Shown: positions 44,115 to 56,068 of the stretch, piece after piece | Layout: the number at the start of each line of letters is the position of its first letter | Position numbering within the stretch: position 1 is the stretch's first letter | Source: Armillaria gallica | Taxonomy: Eukaryota; Basidiomycota; Agaricomycetes; Agaricales; Physalacriaceae | Assembly: GCA_037576215.1 (NCBI GenBank) | Contig: JBANDB010000001.1 | Coordinates: forward strand, 2,852,001-2,916,000 | Length of the DNA stretch: 64,000 nt | Direction: 5' to 3' | Made by a program: the position numbers and the translations under genes | Notes under the pieces: model-generated | Databases searched by the model: none | What the model was told of the DNA's origin: nothing | What the model saw: only the letters and a program-made list of their open reading frames with translations

Positions 44115-44602
44115 TTTTGGCAGCCAAGTTGAAGGTCAAGTGGCATGCAGTGGCCTACCAACATTTTGAAGCCAATATTAAAGTGATTTGGAATGAGAAG
44201 ATGTCACAATGGGCTCAAGAGTTTACTTGTTCTCAGTCAGTGTGTTTTGTTGACAGAACTATTCATCTCTTTAATTTATCCTCCCAGCACTGCCACCTGA
44301 GTTCGCTATCTATTCTCTGACAACTGTACCTCCAACCTAAACAACCACATGAAAGCCTGCCAAAAACAGCAAGCCGCCACCGAGAAAGCCATTGCTGCAT
44401 GAAACAGTGAACCTCTCCTTCAACAGTCTAGTCTGGTACCTTTTGTTCAAGGAAGCACCTACATACATGGTGGGCTGTGACTCAAACAAGTCTATTGGGC
44501 TGCTCAATGCCATAGACCTTACCAAATGTTTGAGGATCCTGAGTATCACAACATCCTCCATATGATGAATGCTAACATCAGGATACTGTCAGCTGATACT
44601 GT
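44115..44602 (+). pseudogene. hAT transposase, BED-finger region
   Basis: The + strand reads AKLKVKWHAVAYQHFEANI, a break that may be an intron (44225-44287), then a piece resembling the second half of a BED zinc finger (NCTSNLNNHMKAC), then FEDPEYHNILHMMNAN and ILSADTVS. The latter leads, after removal of the insertion at 44609-53576, directly into DVKEVYTMVKKEVKRLLQ. Frameshifts and a TGA are present. Confidence 0.75.
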
Positions 44603-45321
44603 CTCATGTACCGAATACAAGACTAGTACACTCCGGTTATATGCATAGCCGGTGTGTGTGTATATTTGTTCTTACTATACATAGTAGTAGGACCTCAGAC
44701 ACATTGATTTGCTATATTAATACATATATAGAAGGAATATCAATTGTGACTAAGATGCATAAGATAGAGGACGTCTGTTTTCGACATCTGTTATGTAAGC
44801 CATTGGTAAGCAAAAATTGTCTCCATATTTCCTCTGTGACATCATCACAATGAAATATTTTGACTGCAGAAATGGACTCTTTGGGTGTTTGGGTACATTT
44901 CCCTGAAGACCAATTGAAAAAATATCCATTTTTAAGTGAGCAGAAGTCAAAATACATTTTTTATACAAAACTGTTTCTTTTTGTATTTAAAGTCCACTAG
45001 TATCATCAAAAAAAAATCTGCCCTTTTCCAACTCAAATATTTGTCCAGTCACATGACTCATATGGACTGGTCTATGCACCTGCAAACTCACTACATGCCC
45101 TTAAGAGGCCAGATTTAAAGATTTAGGACTTTCAGGAGTGAAATTTTGCTTTGGAACTACAAAGACACTCTACAGAACTGTAATTAATCTAAATTTTTTT
45201 TTTTCAAAAGCTGATTTTGTCCATACATGTCCTGCTTACATAAGGTGTCAGAACCAGATGCTCTCTATCTTAGTCATATTGAAATCATTTGGCAATTAGA
45301 CTTGTATAATATATATTTTAA

Positions 45322-46050
45322 ATTCAATTACAGATCAAATTGATAAAAATAAGATTTAAGATTGTCAGATAATGAAAGATATAATGTGATAGGTCTATAA
45401 TAAATAGCAATTAAAGCAAATAAACTGAACTGTAACGTACCTCTAGACTTTATTAAATCAGTAAATAAAATTGTGATTGTGACTGTAGTCACATGTCATT
45501 CAGCTGAATGGCTCTTTGTCACATCATGTGACCTGGCACTCATTGAGCTGGATGACTGCTTAGTCATATATAGTCATCGAGCTGAGCACATGTCTAATGT
45601 CTCCAACTCTAACCACCATTCCTTTTACTATGATTATAAGCAACATAATCAATCCTTGTGAGGTTATTTTATTGAAATGTGGCCAAAAATGGATGAATGT
45701 GTCGAAATTTGTTGGATGTAGTGGCAGTGCAGAATGCCATCAATAATATCAGTCCATTTTCGGACTAAATAAGGGTTTAGGCCTATTGGAGCATTCTCTG
45801 GGTGGTTAGTGGGTTAGAGGATAGTACTATTATATACCCAAATATAAATAACATAAAAGTGAACCATCTGGTGAAGTATGGGAGCCCTGGGGAGTGGTTA
45901 AAAGGGCTAAAATAGTGGAAAATAGCGAAAATTTGCAGGAAATTTGCAATTGGGGTGGTTTCTGGATACTGGATGGGCCAAGGGATGATACTAGTACATG
46001 CCTAAAGATGAATAACATAAAAACGAAGCCTCTGATGAGGTATGGGTGTT
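45322..46050 (+). repeat. Left internal inverted arm
   Basis: It is an inverted near-identical copy of 52318-53050. Both carry GTGACTGTAGTCACATGTCA, AACCCTTATTTAGTCCG and the CATCTGGTGAAGTATGGGAG block. No open frame is convincing in the arms. Confidence 0.8.
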
Positions 46051-46133
46051 GGAATACAAGCTGAAAGTCAGTGCAAAGTTAACTTGATGGAATGATTGAT
46101 TGCTGTCCCAATATGGTAACTAGGTTCAACCAG

Positions 46134-46790
46134 TAGTGTTGCCATGGCTCGGCTCAGAGTCGCCGAGTCATCGAGTGAAGTCGGAATTTGACTGAGTTGA
46201 GTCGCAAAATTGACTCGGGTGCAAAACGGCTTGACTCGGCTTCGACTCGACTTTGACGGCTTGAAGTCAGCTGAGTCGATGACTCTATCCAATTTTGGAA
46301 GAGGTGTCTCTACCTTGACCTATTGTGCCTAGACCATTATTTATGTACACAGGATATTAAACTGATATCATTAGTCTGTCTTAGAGCGACGACCACTTGG
46401 TACCCTGATGAATTACTGACCGGTGGCAGGTGGGCATCTAAATTAAGTAACATGGGAAAATAATATCTAAATAGCCGCATTTTTGCCGCTCTATTTTCTC
46501 ATGCCAACAAGTTACACCTGTATACCACAACAACTCTCGGAAAACATGAAAATTAGATACATCTACATTTATTCAGGCATTTGCAATGAATTTTGCCTAT
46601 GAATCATCAGTTATTGAAGTTTACTTTTTGCACTTTCCTATTTGGGTAGACAATCAATGACTCGTCACAGCTCCGTGACTTGTAGCCGAGTCAAGCCGAA
46701 GTCAATCTTTCATTTGACTTTGGAGTCGTTCCGGAGCCGAGTCATCCGAAGTCAAGCCAAGTTGAGTTGAGTTGAGCCGTGGCAACACTA
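46134..46790. mobile_element. hAT-type MITE, 657 bp
   Basis: The ends are TAGTGTTGCCA and TGGCAACACTA. The 8-bp duplication TCAACCAG occurs at 46126-46133 and 46791-46798. Both the duplication length and the TAGNGNTG-like terminus are typical of hAT elements. Subterminal regions are full of GAGTCAAG and CGACTC-type direct and inverted repeats. No coding capacity. Confidence 0.85.
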
Positions 46791-46798
46791 TCAACCAG

Positions 46799-46995
46799 TG
46801 TCATACTCACTCATACTCTTGAGTACAGCTCCATTTGCTCCTATGGTAATTATTCCTTGGATACTTATGTTTCTATGATACTTAGCTATGCTATGGACTA
46901 TATATTTTATTTAAATAGGACTGTAATTTGATACATTTAATAATAACTTCATTCATCATACTTGTGCTCAAGTGCCTGCTATACCAAGGATTTCA
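46799..46995 (+). mobile_element. Probable copia 5' LTR
   Basis: A 197-bp segment TGTCATACTC...AAGGATTTCA sits directly before a copia-type primer site and 130 bp before gag. It has TG...CA ends. No second copy is found because the 3' end of the copia element is missing, so the boundaries are tentative. Confidence 0.45.
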
Positions 46996-46998
46996 ATA

Positions 46999-47012
46999 GG
47001 TTATGGGCCCCG
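46999..47012 (+). promoter_or_regulatory. Copia primer-binding site (half-tRNA type)
   Basis: GGTTATGGGCCCCG closely resembles the Drosophila copia primer site GGTTATGGGCCCAG, which pairs with a fragment of initiator tRNA-Met cut in the anticodon loop. It lies a few bases after the inferred LTR end and before gag. Confidence 0.6.
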
Positions 47013-47127
47013 GCTGTATCTAGAAATCCATTGAAGCACACTCTAGTATCATCTCGTCTCACTGATAAACACTGGTCATTTATTTCATCCTATCTAAACA
47101 CAAAAACTGGAACTACCATTCCCAATC

Positions 47128-48195
47128 ATGTCTGCTGCTGTTAATAGCAAATTTGGTGAGTATTTCGTCCGTCTACCACATTGCAAGGCCGATGGGATGA
47201 ACTGGATATTTTATCGAGATCGCCTAGTGTTCGCTGCTGAAGCCGCTGGCCTTGGAGACCATTTAGACAAGGTCCATAAGGCACCAGATCCACCAGTTCC
47301 TGCAGACCCACAAAATCCTACAAAGGAAGAGACTGCATCAATAGCTCGTCACCCAGGTGTGGTGAAGCTATGGAAATCAGAGGAGGCAATAGTGAAGCAG
47401 GGAATCACATCAACAATTCCGGATTCCCTTTTCTTGAAAGTTAATGGAGAGGCAACAGCAGGGAAGATGTGGGAGAAGGTGAAGGATGAATTTGAGAAGA
47501 AATCGAAGATGATGACTGTGGATTTGTGCTGGAAGCTCCAAGAGGAGCGTTGCCCAGAGAATGGAGATGTCAAGGCTCACCTAACAAAGCTCCAATCCTT
47601 ACGCAAGGATCTCACTGCAATGGGAGCCGATCCAGGAGATGAAAACTTTGTTGCAATACTCCTAGGATCACTGCCGCCATCGTATCACCTGTATCTAGCA
47701 GCATTAACAGCAACGTCTGCTCTCCTCAACAAAACTCTTGACCCAGACACTTACCTTCATGGTATTGGCAATGAGGCCAACTGATGCACCCTAAAAAGCC
47801 AGACCAAGGAGGCAAAAGAAGTTGCATTTAATGCAGACTCAAGCTCGTCTAAAGGTGGCAAGCAAGGAAAGGGAAAGAAGTCCAATGTGGAGTATTACAA
47901 TTGCCACAAGAAGGGACATATCAGCGTGGATTGCTGGGTGAAAGGAGGAGGAAAAGAAGGACAAGGTCCGAATCAAAAAGGCAAAGAAAGGGCTGCTGCG
48001 AATACTGCAGCAGACAGCGATGACAATGGTGTTTGGGCAGCCGCATACAAATATGATTTGGAGGAAGAGTCCGAATGGTTGGAAAGGGCAGAACAAAATG
48101 TTGCTGAGTACTTGGCTGCCGAGTATTCAAGAGCAGAGGAGAATAATCGCTTGGAAGGACCAGAAGTTGAATTTGTGGAGGAGAAAATTGCCTAG
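47128..48195 (+). pseudogene. Copia Gag
   Basis: The frame starts MSAAVNSKFGEYFVRLPHC. It includes MNWIFYRDRLVFAAEAAGL, MWEKVKDEFEKKSKMMTVDL, and LRKDLTAMGADPGDENFVAILLGSLPPSY, the capsid pattern of copia Gag. A TGA (NEAN*CTLK) breaks the frame at 47782-47784. The nucleocapsid knuckle reads YNCHKKGHISVDC, with the first cysteine of C-x2-C replaced by tyrosine. An acidic linker and a TAG (KIA*LTDD) follow. Confidence 0.88.
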
Positions 48196-49108
48196 CTAAC
48201 AGACGATGGAGATATCAGTCTGGATGAGATGGAAAGCAGCAAACTCGACACAGAAATAGACAACTCACTTCCTAATTGTTCCCCTCATGAAATCGACACT
48301 GAAAGCGACTGTGGATCGATGCCAGACCTTGAAGATGTCTCAGACTCTTCAGATAACAAAGATATCGATGACAGCGACTGTGATTCGATGCCAGACTTGC
48401 AGAGTGTATCCAGCTCGGAAGGCAACTCAGAATACAATGAATACACATCCTGGATATTGGATATCGATGAAATATTCAGTGAGGTCAATAAAGACGATAT
48501 TCCCGACCTAGAAAGTGTCTCCGACTTGTCAGAAGCTTTGGAAGATGATAGGGACTTGCTGGATTCATTCCAAATGGATGGATACTTCAGTGATGTTGAA
48601 GACTCATTTGAAGTCATTCCAGATGTGCAGATTGACTTGGAAATCGATTCAAATGGTCCTGAAAGTCCAGAAACAGTCTCAGATGAAGGAGATGACACAT
48701 ATATGCGTACTTTTGATAGCACGTTCCTTGCTGGCACCAGAAACTCATCACTGGTCGAAACAGTGCTATATGACTCTGGAGCCTCGTGCCATATGTCCCC
48801 ATATCGACACAGATTCCTTAATTTTGTTTCCATTGATCCCAAGGACATCAACAGCTGCGGATAATGGGAAATTCAGTGCTCTAGGATGAGGGGATATGAA
48901 AATTATGATCCCAGGGAAGGGGAAAGTCAAAACAACCATTCTTTTGAAAGATGTGTTGTATGCCCCAACTCTAAGTGTTACCCTTGTATCTGTGAGCAAG
49001 ATTGCCATGTCAGGACATGCTGTATTATTCCGAGGGACGAAATGCTGAATATATGACCCCAAGAACAAAGTCCTGGCTGAAATCTCAGTCAAGCATGGTC
49101 TATATTGA
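48196..49108 (+). pseudogene. Copia linker and aspartic protease
   Basis: An acidic linker with a threefold repeat of DCxSMPDLEDVS-like units (48295-48410) is followed by the protease VLYDSGASCHMSPYR (catalytic DSG intact). The second half LLKDVLYAPTLSVTLVSVSK is reached after a frameshift and two stops around 48860-48890. Confidence 0.82.
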
Positions 49109-50050
49109 GTGGAGAATGATTCACCAAAGGCAATGTCTGTAGATGGAATGGATGGTCCCCCAATAGCTGTAACGATTGATAGATTGCATCAGATGATGGG
49201 CCATATTTCTCCTGAGACTGCGAGACGATTGGTGAAGGAAAACCTTGTCGAAGGAATCATTCTGGATGAAATAGAGTCACCAAAGTTGTGTGACTCATGC
49301 AAGTATGGGAAGAAGACTCAGAAACCTGTTAAGAAGGTTAGAGAACAAGAGAGGGCGAAGAATTTTGGAGATGAAGTCCATTCTGACCTTTGGGGGCCCT
49401 GACCAGTTGAGACACAGCAACACAAGGAGTATTACATCTCCTACACCAATGACCACACCAATTTCTCAACTATATTCCTTGTCAGAGCAAAAAGCGAAAC
49501 CTTCAAGATCTACAAGCAGTATGAAGCTTGGGTCAGGACGCATTCGAATGCTAAAATCAAGGTCTTGCATACAGATCGAGGTGGAGAATATCTTAGCAAA
49601 GAATTCTCTGCTTACTTGGCTGAAAAGGGCACCAGATGAAATTTGACTGTGCATGACACCCCCAAGCACAATGGAATTGCAGAGAGACTGAACCATACTA
49701 TAGTCAAGAAGGTTTGCGCCATGCTACATGCTTTGGGACTGCTGAAATTCTTGCAGGGAGAGGCTTTAAAGCATGCAGTTTGGCTTAAAAACCAAACTTC
49801 AACTCGAGCTTTGAAGGGAAAGACCCTATATGAGATGGTATATGGTATGAAACCAAATATCAGGGACTTACACGAATTTGGAACCAAAGTCTGGGTGCAT
49901 GACAACAGGAATTCAAAGCTGGATGGCTGCTCTTGAGTTGGGAGGTGGTTAGGATTTGACACTGTAAGCAGTGGTCACAGGATTTACTGGCCGGAACATT
50001 GTTCAATCAGCATTGAAAGGAGTGTAAAATTCGATGAATTAGCAGATGTA
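49109..50050 (+). pseudogene. Copia integrase
   Basis: The HHCC zinc-binding start is LHQMMGHISPETARRLVKEN with CDSCKYGKK. The catalytic core has DEVHSDLWGP (first Asp), VLHTDRGGEYLSKEF (second Asp) and HNGIAERLNHTIV (Glu). The D-D-E residues survive, but TGA codons interrupt at GP*PVE, TR*NLT and CS*VGRW. Confidence 0.88.
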
Positions 50051-51380
50051 TTCATGCAGAAACATGAAGGTGTGCAAAATAAGGGGGAGAATGGAAAGGA
50101 AAGCATTCCGCCCATCTCTCAGCCTCAGAATTTGAATTTCACAACTGGAAACGAGTCTGCAACGCCGCATACACTGCCTACATCATCGCAAAGTCATCCT
50201 GTGACATCGACACCAGCTGAAACTTTGAATCAATCCATACAGCCAAATTATCTTGGAAATTTGTTACAGTGCAAAGGTCTAGATCCCTCAAACGTTTTGG
50301 AAGGGAAACAAACATGGAAAAAGTCTAAGAAGCTACAAGATATTTGCTCAGGTACTGGAATGTCAAGTTTAAAGCCTGGAGACCCAAAGTTCACGAGAGG
50401 ATTGCAACCTGCAGCAGGAATGACTGACTCGGACCAACAAAGGGATACTGTTGGATATGTTGATTTTCTGGACCAGTGGATGGAAATTGCAATGTTTGCA
50501 GCCATGGCTGAATCCGAGGCTATTGAGCCATCATACAAAGAAGCCAAGAGATGTGCAGACTGGCCCATATGGCATGAAGCAATCAAACTCAAGCTGAAGA
50601 CCCTGATCGAAGCAGGCACATGGGAGATGTTACCTCGACCAGCAAATCACAATGTCATTGGTAGCAAGTGGGTACTCCAGATCAAGAAGAAGTCTGGTGG
50701 AGTAATTGACAAATACAAGGCTCGATTTGTTGGCAAGAGATTTACACAGGCAAAAGGAGTTGACTATTTCGAAACCTTTGCTCCTGTTGCAAAGCTAGCA
50801 TTACTCCAAACAATTCTTGCCATTGCTGCCTGAAACGATTGGGAAATTGAAGTATTTGATTTCCACGGAGCATTTCTGAATGGGGAATTCGATGACAATG
50901 AGGAGATATACATTGAGCAACCACTGGATCACAAATTTGTGAATCAACACAAGTTTGTACTTCGACTTCGCAAAACTATTTATAGCCTCAATCAAAGCAG
51001 TCGGAAATGGTACGAGAAGCTTACTGGAGCTCTCGGATCTCTTAGATTTTCACCACTTGAAAAGGATCATGGTGTATTCTGACTTGCAACAGAAGGAGAA
51101 TTAATCATTCTGGCCATACATGTTGATGACTGCACCATCACTGGCAGTTCTACATCATTGATCAAGGAAATTCAGGCTCGCATCTCCAAATTGTTCAAGG
51201 TTACCTTGCTTGGACCTATCAACTGGTTGCTAGACATGGAGATTACTTGAAACTGTGTCGAAAGGACTATTTCCCTCAGTCAAGAGTCGTATATTGACTC
51301 TGTGTTGCAGAGGTTCAATATAGCAGATTGTAAATCTGCTGCAACACCCATGGATCCGAATATCCAGCTCTCTTGGGACT
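50051..51380 (+). pseudogene. Copia reverse transcriptase, 3' truncated
   Basis: After a Ser/Thr-rich linker the RT begins KWVLQIKKKSGGVIDKYKAR. Landmarks are VDYFETFAPVAKL, DFHGAFLNGEFDDNEEIY (catalytic Asp) and ILAIHVDDCTITGSS (the DD pair kept). A TGA occurs at AA*NDWEIEVF, where CGA is expected. The frame is lost at MDPNIQLSWD, where a palindromic element begins. The remaining RT, RNase H and 3' LTR are absent. Confidence 0.9.
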
Positions 51381-51673
51381 ATCACCCTGATTTTGATATT
51401 CTGGTCATCCTATGGCCTGGGGACCATTAGATTCGGATTCCTAGACCTAAAAAACATTAGACTCATGTATTATCCCTAGAGGTAATTTTTAATAGTGCAA
51501 TATCTATACACAGAGGATATCTTTATGTATAACTGAGTGCACACTCATTACTTCGGAGTTTTGACACATAAACCCCATGGATGATTGGTGATTCTGGGGT
51601 TTTTGAGGTCTAGGAATCCGAATCTGATAGTCCCCACGTCATAGGATGACCAGAACATCAAAATCAGGGTGAT
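51381..51673. mobile_element. 293-bp palindromic element
   Basis: The ends ATCACCCTGATTTTGAT and their inverted copy extend into arms of about 70 bp with about 6 mismatches; both arms carry CAGATTCGGATTCCTAG-like sequence. It ends the copia frame. No target duplication is visible, so it may have entered by another route or the flank was deleted afterwards. Confidence 0.6.
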
Positions 51674-52317
51674 GCTCCTCTATATTTTCAGAAAGATCAT
51701 CTTATATCTCTGCCAATACATTTTGGATCATCCCAGACTTTTGTACATACTATTATATCATATATATCATGTATTCTATACCAGAATTACCTTCCTCAAC
51801 ACTCAGAAATGTGAGCTATATGGCATTTCAGGAATCTTCACTATCACCCTTTTTACTGTGGATTTCAAAGGTTTGTAATGTGCTCCTGGGGTGTTCTGGG
51901 TGTTTTTAAGGTCAAGGAATTCATTGGACACAACTCTGAAAATTTCTGAGGCTTGGAAACATGAGTATTCATATGTGCCCCTCCTAAACTGTTATATCAA
52001 TTATTATGATTGATACTGAGACCCCACAAATGAGACCTAGAGTCATTTAGGGGTTTTAAAGGTCACGAAATTTAATAGTAATACTCTCAGAGCAATCCGA
52101 TGTCTAAAAACCAAAATAATATGTATTTACCCCTCAATTCCCCATTTTTTACAGTGTTCTGGTACTCATATATAACTAATGAGAATGTATTGTCAGGTTT
52201 TTTGATAATGTAGAAATTGAATGGTGAAGTTCCTGAAGCGATCCGATGCACGTAGCATCTCTAAAATGTGAATTTCCTGCATATTTTCGCTATTTTTCAG
52301 CTTTTACCCACTCCACA
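51674..52317. other. Unassigned interior of the 9-kb element
   Basis: No gene. A diverged motif of the form TTCTGGGGTTTTTGAGGTC recurs near 51590, 51892 and 52050. The stretch is not copia sequence. Confidence 0.4.
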
Positions 52318-53050
52318 GGGTCCCCATACCTCAGAGGCTTTGTTTTTGTGTTATTCATCTTTAGGCATGTACTAGTACCATCCCTTGGCTCATCCAGTAT
52401 CCAGAAACCACCCCAATTGCAAATTTCCTGCAAATTTTCGCTATTTTCCACTATTTTAGCCCTTTTAACCACTCCCCAGGGCTCCCATACTTCACCAGAT
52501 GGTTCACTTTTATGTTATTTATATTTGGGTATATAATAGTACTATCCTCTAACCCACTAACCACCCAGAGAATGCTCCAATAAGCCTAAACCCTTATTTA
52601 GTCCGAAAATAGACTGATATTATTGATGGCATTCTGCACTGCCACTACATCCAACAAATTTCGACACATTCATCCATTTTTGGCCACATTTCAATAAAAT
52701 AACCTCACAAGGATTGATTATGTTGCTTATAATCATAGTAAAAGGAATGGTGGTTAGAGTTGGAGACATTAGACATGTGCTCAGCTCGATGACTATATAT
52801 AACTAAGCAGTCATCCAGCTCGATGAGTGCCAGATCACGTGATGTGACAAAGAGCCATCCAGCTGGATGACATGTGACTACAGTCACAATCACAATTTTA
52901 TTTACTGATTTAATAAAGTCTAGAGGTACGTTACAGTTCAGTTTATTTGCTTTAATTGCTATTTATTGTAGACCTATCACATTATATCTTTCATTATCTG
53001 ACAATCTTAAATTATATTTTTATCAACTTGATCTGTAATTGAAATTTTGG
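52318..53050 (-). repeat. Right internal inverted arm
   Basis: Inverted partner of 45322-46050. The similarity is high over the whole arm, including the block ending in CTTTATTAAATCAGTAAATA. Outside the arms the two sides of the element are not similar until the last 21 bp. Confidence 0.8.
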
Positions 53051-53582
53051 ATAACCTTTATTGTGTGTACCAGCAACTCCCTACTAAATTCAGGCTGCAA
53101 GCATTACCGAAAATGGACTAGAATACCCAAACTTCATGGATGCACCTACTGTGGGTCAAAGAAGCAAGATTTAGCAGTACTTTTGCTAGAACAATTTACT
53201 CCAAATATAATTTAGCATATTTTCTTTGTGTTAGATTTTTACATTTACATCATTTTAAATGATTTTTGCAAAACTTCTCATACTTGCACACTGTATTTTT
53301 CACTTTTGTCTCAAAGAAAACATGTATTCTAGTTGGAAAGGCATCCCCATGGATTTCTAGAGAAGCTTACTCAGCTCATAGTACAGAACTGGGAGTTGCC
53401 GGTACCCATTTATTCCTTCCATACATGGAGCTAATGGTATTAAAAAGGTTTTCCTAAAATAGTTGTATTTATTATATTTATAAAGAATTCATATCTATAT
53501 TTGGCAATACAGCAGTATCTGGGGTATTAAGGCACAGATGCATTTGAAATAGAGCGTACCAGTCTTGTATTCGGTACTCATG

Positions 53583-55795
53583 AGATGTGAAAGAAGTCTA
53601 TACCATGGTGAAGAAAGAAGTGAAGAGACTCCTTCAGGTATGTGGCTTGTTATTCTTGGAATGCTCACTATTTATGTCTTGCATAGGCTACCCATGGTAA
53701 GATCCACATAGCTCAGGATGGCTGGTCAGCTCCTCAAAAGTTGTCACTCCTGAACCTTGTCACTGTGTGGGTTCAGGATGGGAAGACGCAAGTTCTAACA
53801 ATGGACATGATACAGTAAGCTATACATGTTGCATATGTGTTGTTTTTGCTCAATTTCATTCAGCCTCCACGAGTTGCATACCAGTGCCAACCTTGCTAGT
53901 GTCTTTTACAAGTCCTTGCAGGACTTTGGTGTTGTCAACAAGCTCCTGTCTGTGCCAGGTGATAATGCCTCCAGTAACATATCAATGCTCCAGAGCTTGA
54001 AGGCTCCAGGAAAACTGCTCCATGTGCACATTGCTGGTACCCAGACACAGGTTCATTGTGCGGGCTATATTCTAGATCTCTGCAACAAGATACATAGTTA
54101 TTCATATATATCTATCATTAATGTGTTGACTTGGTGTACAGGCTATTTTCCATCCTTTCATGGTCAAGACCAAACATGGACATGACCCCAATGAAGATGA
54201 TGATTGGCTTGATGATGATGAGGAGGATGAGCTTGATCAAGAGGAGCAATGTTTAGTGGAGGAACTTGCAAATAGCAAATGAGATGAGGGGGATGAGGTG
54301 ATGCTCAAAGATCTCCTGAGTGCCATCAATAACCTTGACAACTTGGAGCATGAGGATGGTACACTTGGTCGAAATGCCGTGATGAAGGTATTCCCATAAT
54401 TTAGCATTCACATTTATCAATTCTCTGACAATATGTTACAGATATGCAAACTTGGGCGACATATCTTTAATAGTGGTCCCATGCAAGCAAGCCTTCAGCG
54501 CAAATGTGCTGATGTGAACATCAAAGAATAAAGCATGATTCGTGCTGTGGTGATGTGATGGCTTACTCAGGGTACTGTATTGCAACGTGCCCTCGAACTT
54601 TGTCCTGCTCTAGACCTGCTCTGTGATGACTCGGATTGGACCTCAAATTGCAAGAAGAGGATAGCCAAATTCAAGCTCAACAATGATCAGTGGCTCTTTC
54701 TGGAGCAACTGGAACCTATGCTGATTGTACGTCCTCACTTTCCTATCTTCAGACTGTTATTAATTATGAGACAGATACTCTTTCTTACTTCTGAGTATAT
54801 GTCGAAGTCAAAATTCCTGTTAATCCATGAGGTCATCCCTCTCTTTGACTCACTCATCAACAAATTTGAAGACTTCATCTCCAACAAGGATCTTTTTGCA
54901 GGTGTGCAAGCTGCTGCAGTTCATGGTCAGGCCATCATCTGCAAATACTATTCCAAAACAGATGACTCCATAATGTACAGGATAGCAATGAGTAAGTTGC
55001 ATTTAGCTGCCAGATCCTTTGCTAATGATATACATGGTATTATTGTAGTAATGCATACAGCATATAATATGAAGTACTTTTGAGAGAAGGAGTGAGAGCC
55101 TAAATGGATAGACAATTGTTACAATATTGTCCAATCAGTCTGGAAGCAGCATTATAAACCAGCTGCTGCTGCCATCGCCCCAAAGGAAAAGCAGGTATAT
55201 ACCTTGCTTTGTAATTTCAGCCTGATACTAATTCTTGGCATAGAAAAAAGGGATTTCTTTCAATGATGTCTTCCTGGAACTCTCAAAAAGAGGACGTCAT
55301 AACAATAATGGTGACTCTCTGGAGAAGTACCTCAGTACTCCACCATTTGAGGATGTCAATGATCCCCTCCACTATTGGATGAACCAACTCAACGAATCTG
55401 ATGAATTAAGTAGTGTCATTTGGACTACACCTCAGAGAGCATTGGCTCAGATGGCGTTGGACTTTTTGTCCACACCTGATGAGTAATCTAGTTGATTCCT
55501 TTGATGTACATGGATCCAAACTTGAGTTTAGCTACTTTTACCAATGTAGAATGACTCTTCTCACATGGTAGCCTTAATGTTACAAAGTGTCATCACAATC
55601 TCTCAGCTGAGTCCACAATTGACCAGATGGTGCTGAACTCATGGTTGGCTCGCCCAGATCTTGTACCACAAGATAATATCGCTGTATATTTTAATAATAA
55701 GTCCAAGTGTCTGAATAATGGTGGTGGACCGAAAAGGCAAACAGCAGGTGCTTCATCAGCTGGGGCATCCAAAATCGTTGTCATTGATGAGTAGA
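53583..55795 (+). pseudogene. hAT transposase, catalytic and dimerisation part
   Basis: Order: DVKEVYTMVKKEVKRLLQ, an intron-like gap, IHIAQDGWSAPQKLSLLN (first catalytic Asp), LLSVPGDNASSNISML (second), HCAGYILDLCNK, acidic DDDEEDELDQEEQ, LFLEQLEPMLI, SKFLLIHEVIPLFDSLI, DPLHYWMNQLNES and LAQMALDFLSTP. The hATC region is SLATFTNVE*LFSHGSLNV followed by STIDQMVLNSWLARPDL. The TGA stands where CGA is expected. The frame ends with a stop near 55795. Several introns and stops lie between the blocks, so exact exons are not given. It is clearly a hAT superfamily transposase and clearly dead. Confidence 0.9.
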
Positions 55796-56068
55796 TTATC
55801 TTAGGTCTAGTTTGTTCTGTCACTTGCTAGTGTTATCTACATATTCTTGTATTTACTTTTGATGAAAGTGTCTCTCATTTTGCAGGTACTCTACAAGTGT
55901 GTTCATGTATCTACTCACTCTCTGTGCTCAGTATTCGGCACTTGCCTGCTACCCACATCCACCAATCCATGCATACCTCTTGGCAAGAGGCAGTTACACC
56001 TGTTCACAGGTTGCTATCTGGGTACACCCATTTAGACAGGAAATCATGCGACACTTTATAAATAACTG
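55796..56068. other. hAT 3' region, no gene seen
   Basis: A 273-bp stretch after the transposase stop without a supported gene. It may be the hAT 3' untranslated part. Confidence 0.35.

Larger units (their letters stand above)
44609..53576. mobile_element. 9-kb element with terminal inverted repeats inside the hAT gene
   Basis: The left end reads TACCGAATACAAGACTAGTAC and the right end, inverted, TACCGAATACAAGACTGGTAC. The flanks CTCATG (44603-44608 and 53577-53582) are identical, and the hAT frame continues across them; depending on whether one more base pair belongs to the inverted repeat, the duplication is 4 or 6 bp. Arms of about 730 bp (45322-46050 and 52318-53050) are inverted copies with very high similarity. 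No transposase is recognised, so it appears non-autonomous. It holds a hAT-type MITE, a copia element and a 293-bp palindromic element. Confidence 0.75.

Noticed and set aside
48295..48410. Acidic SMPDLEDVS repeats as a separate gene
   Set aside because: They are in the copia frame between nucleocapsid and protease and are best read as a polyprotein linker.
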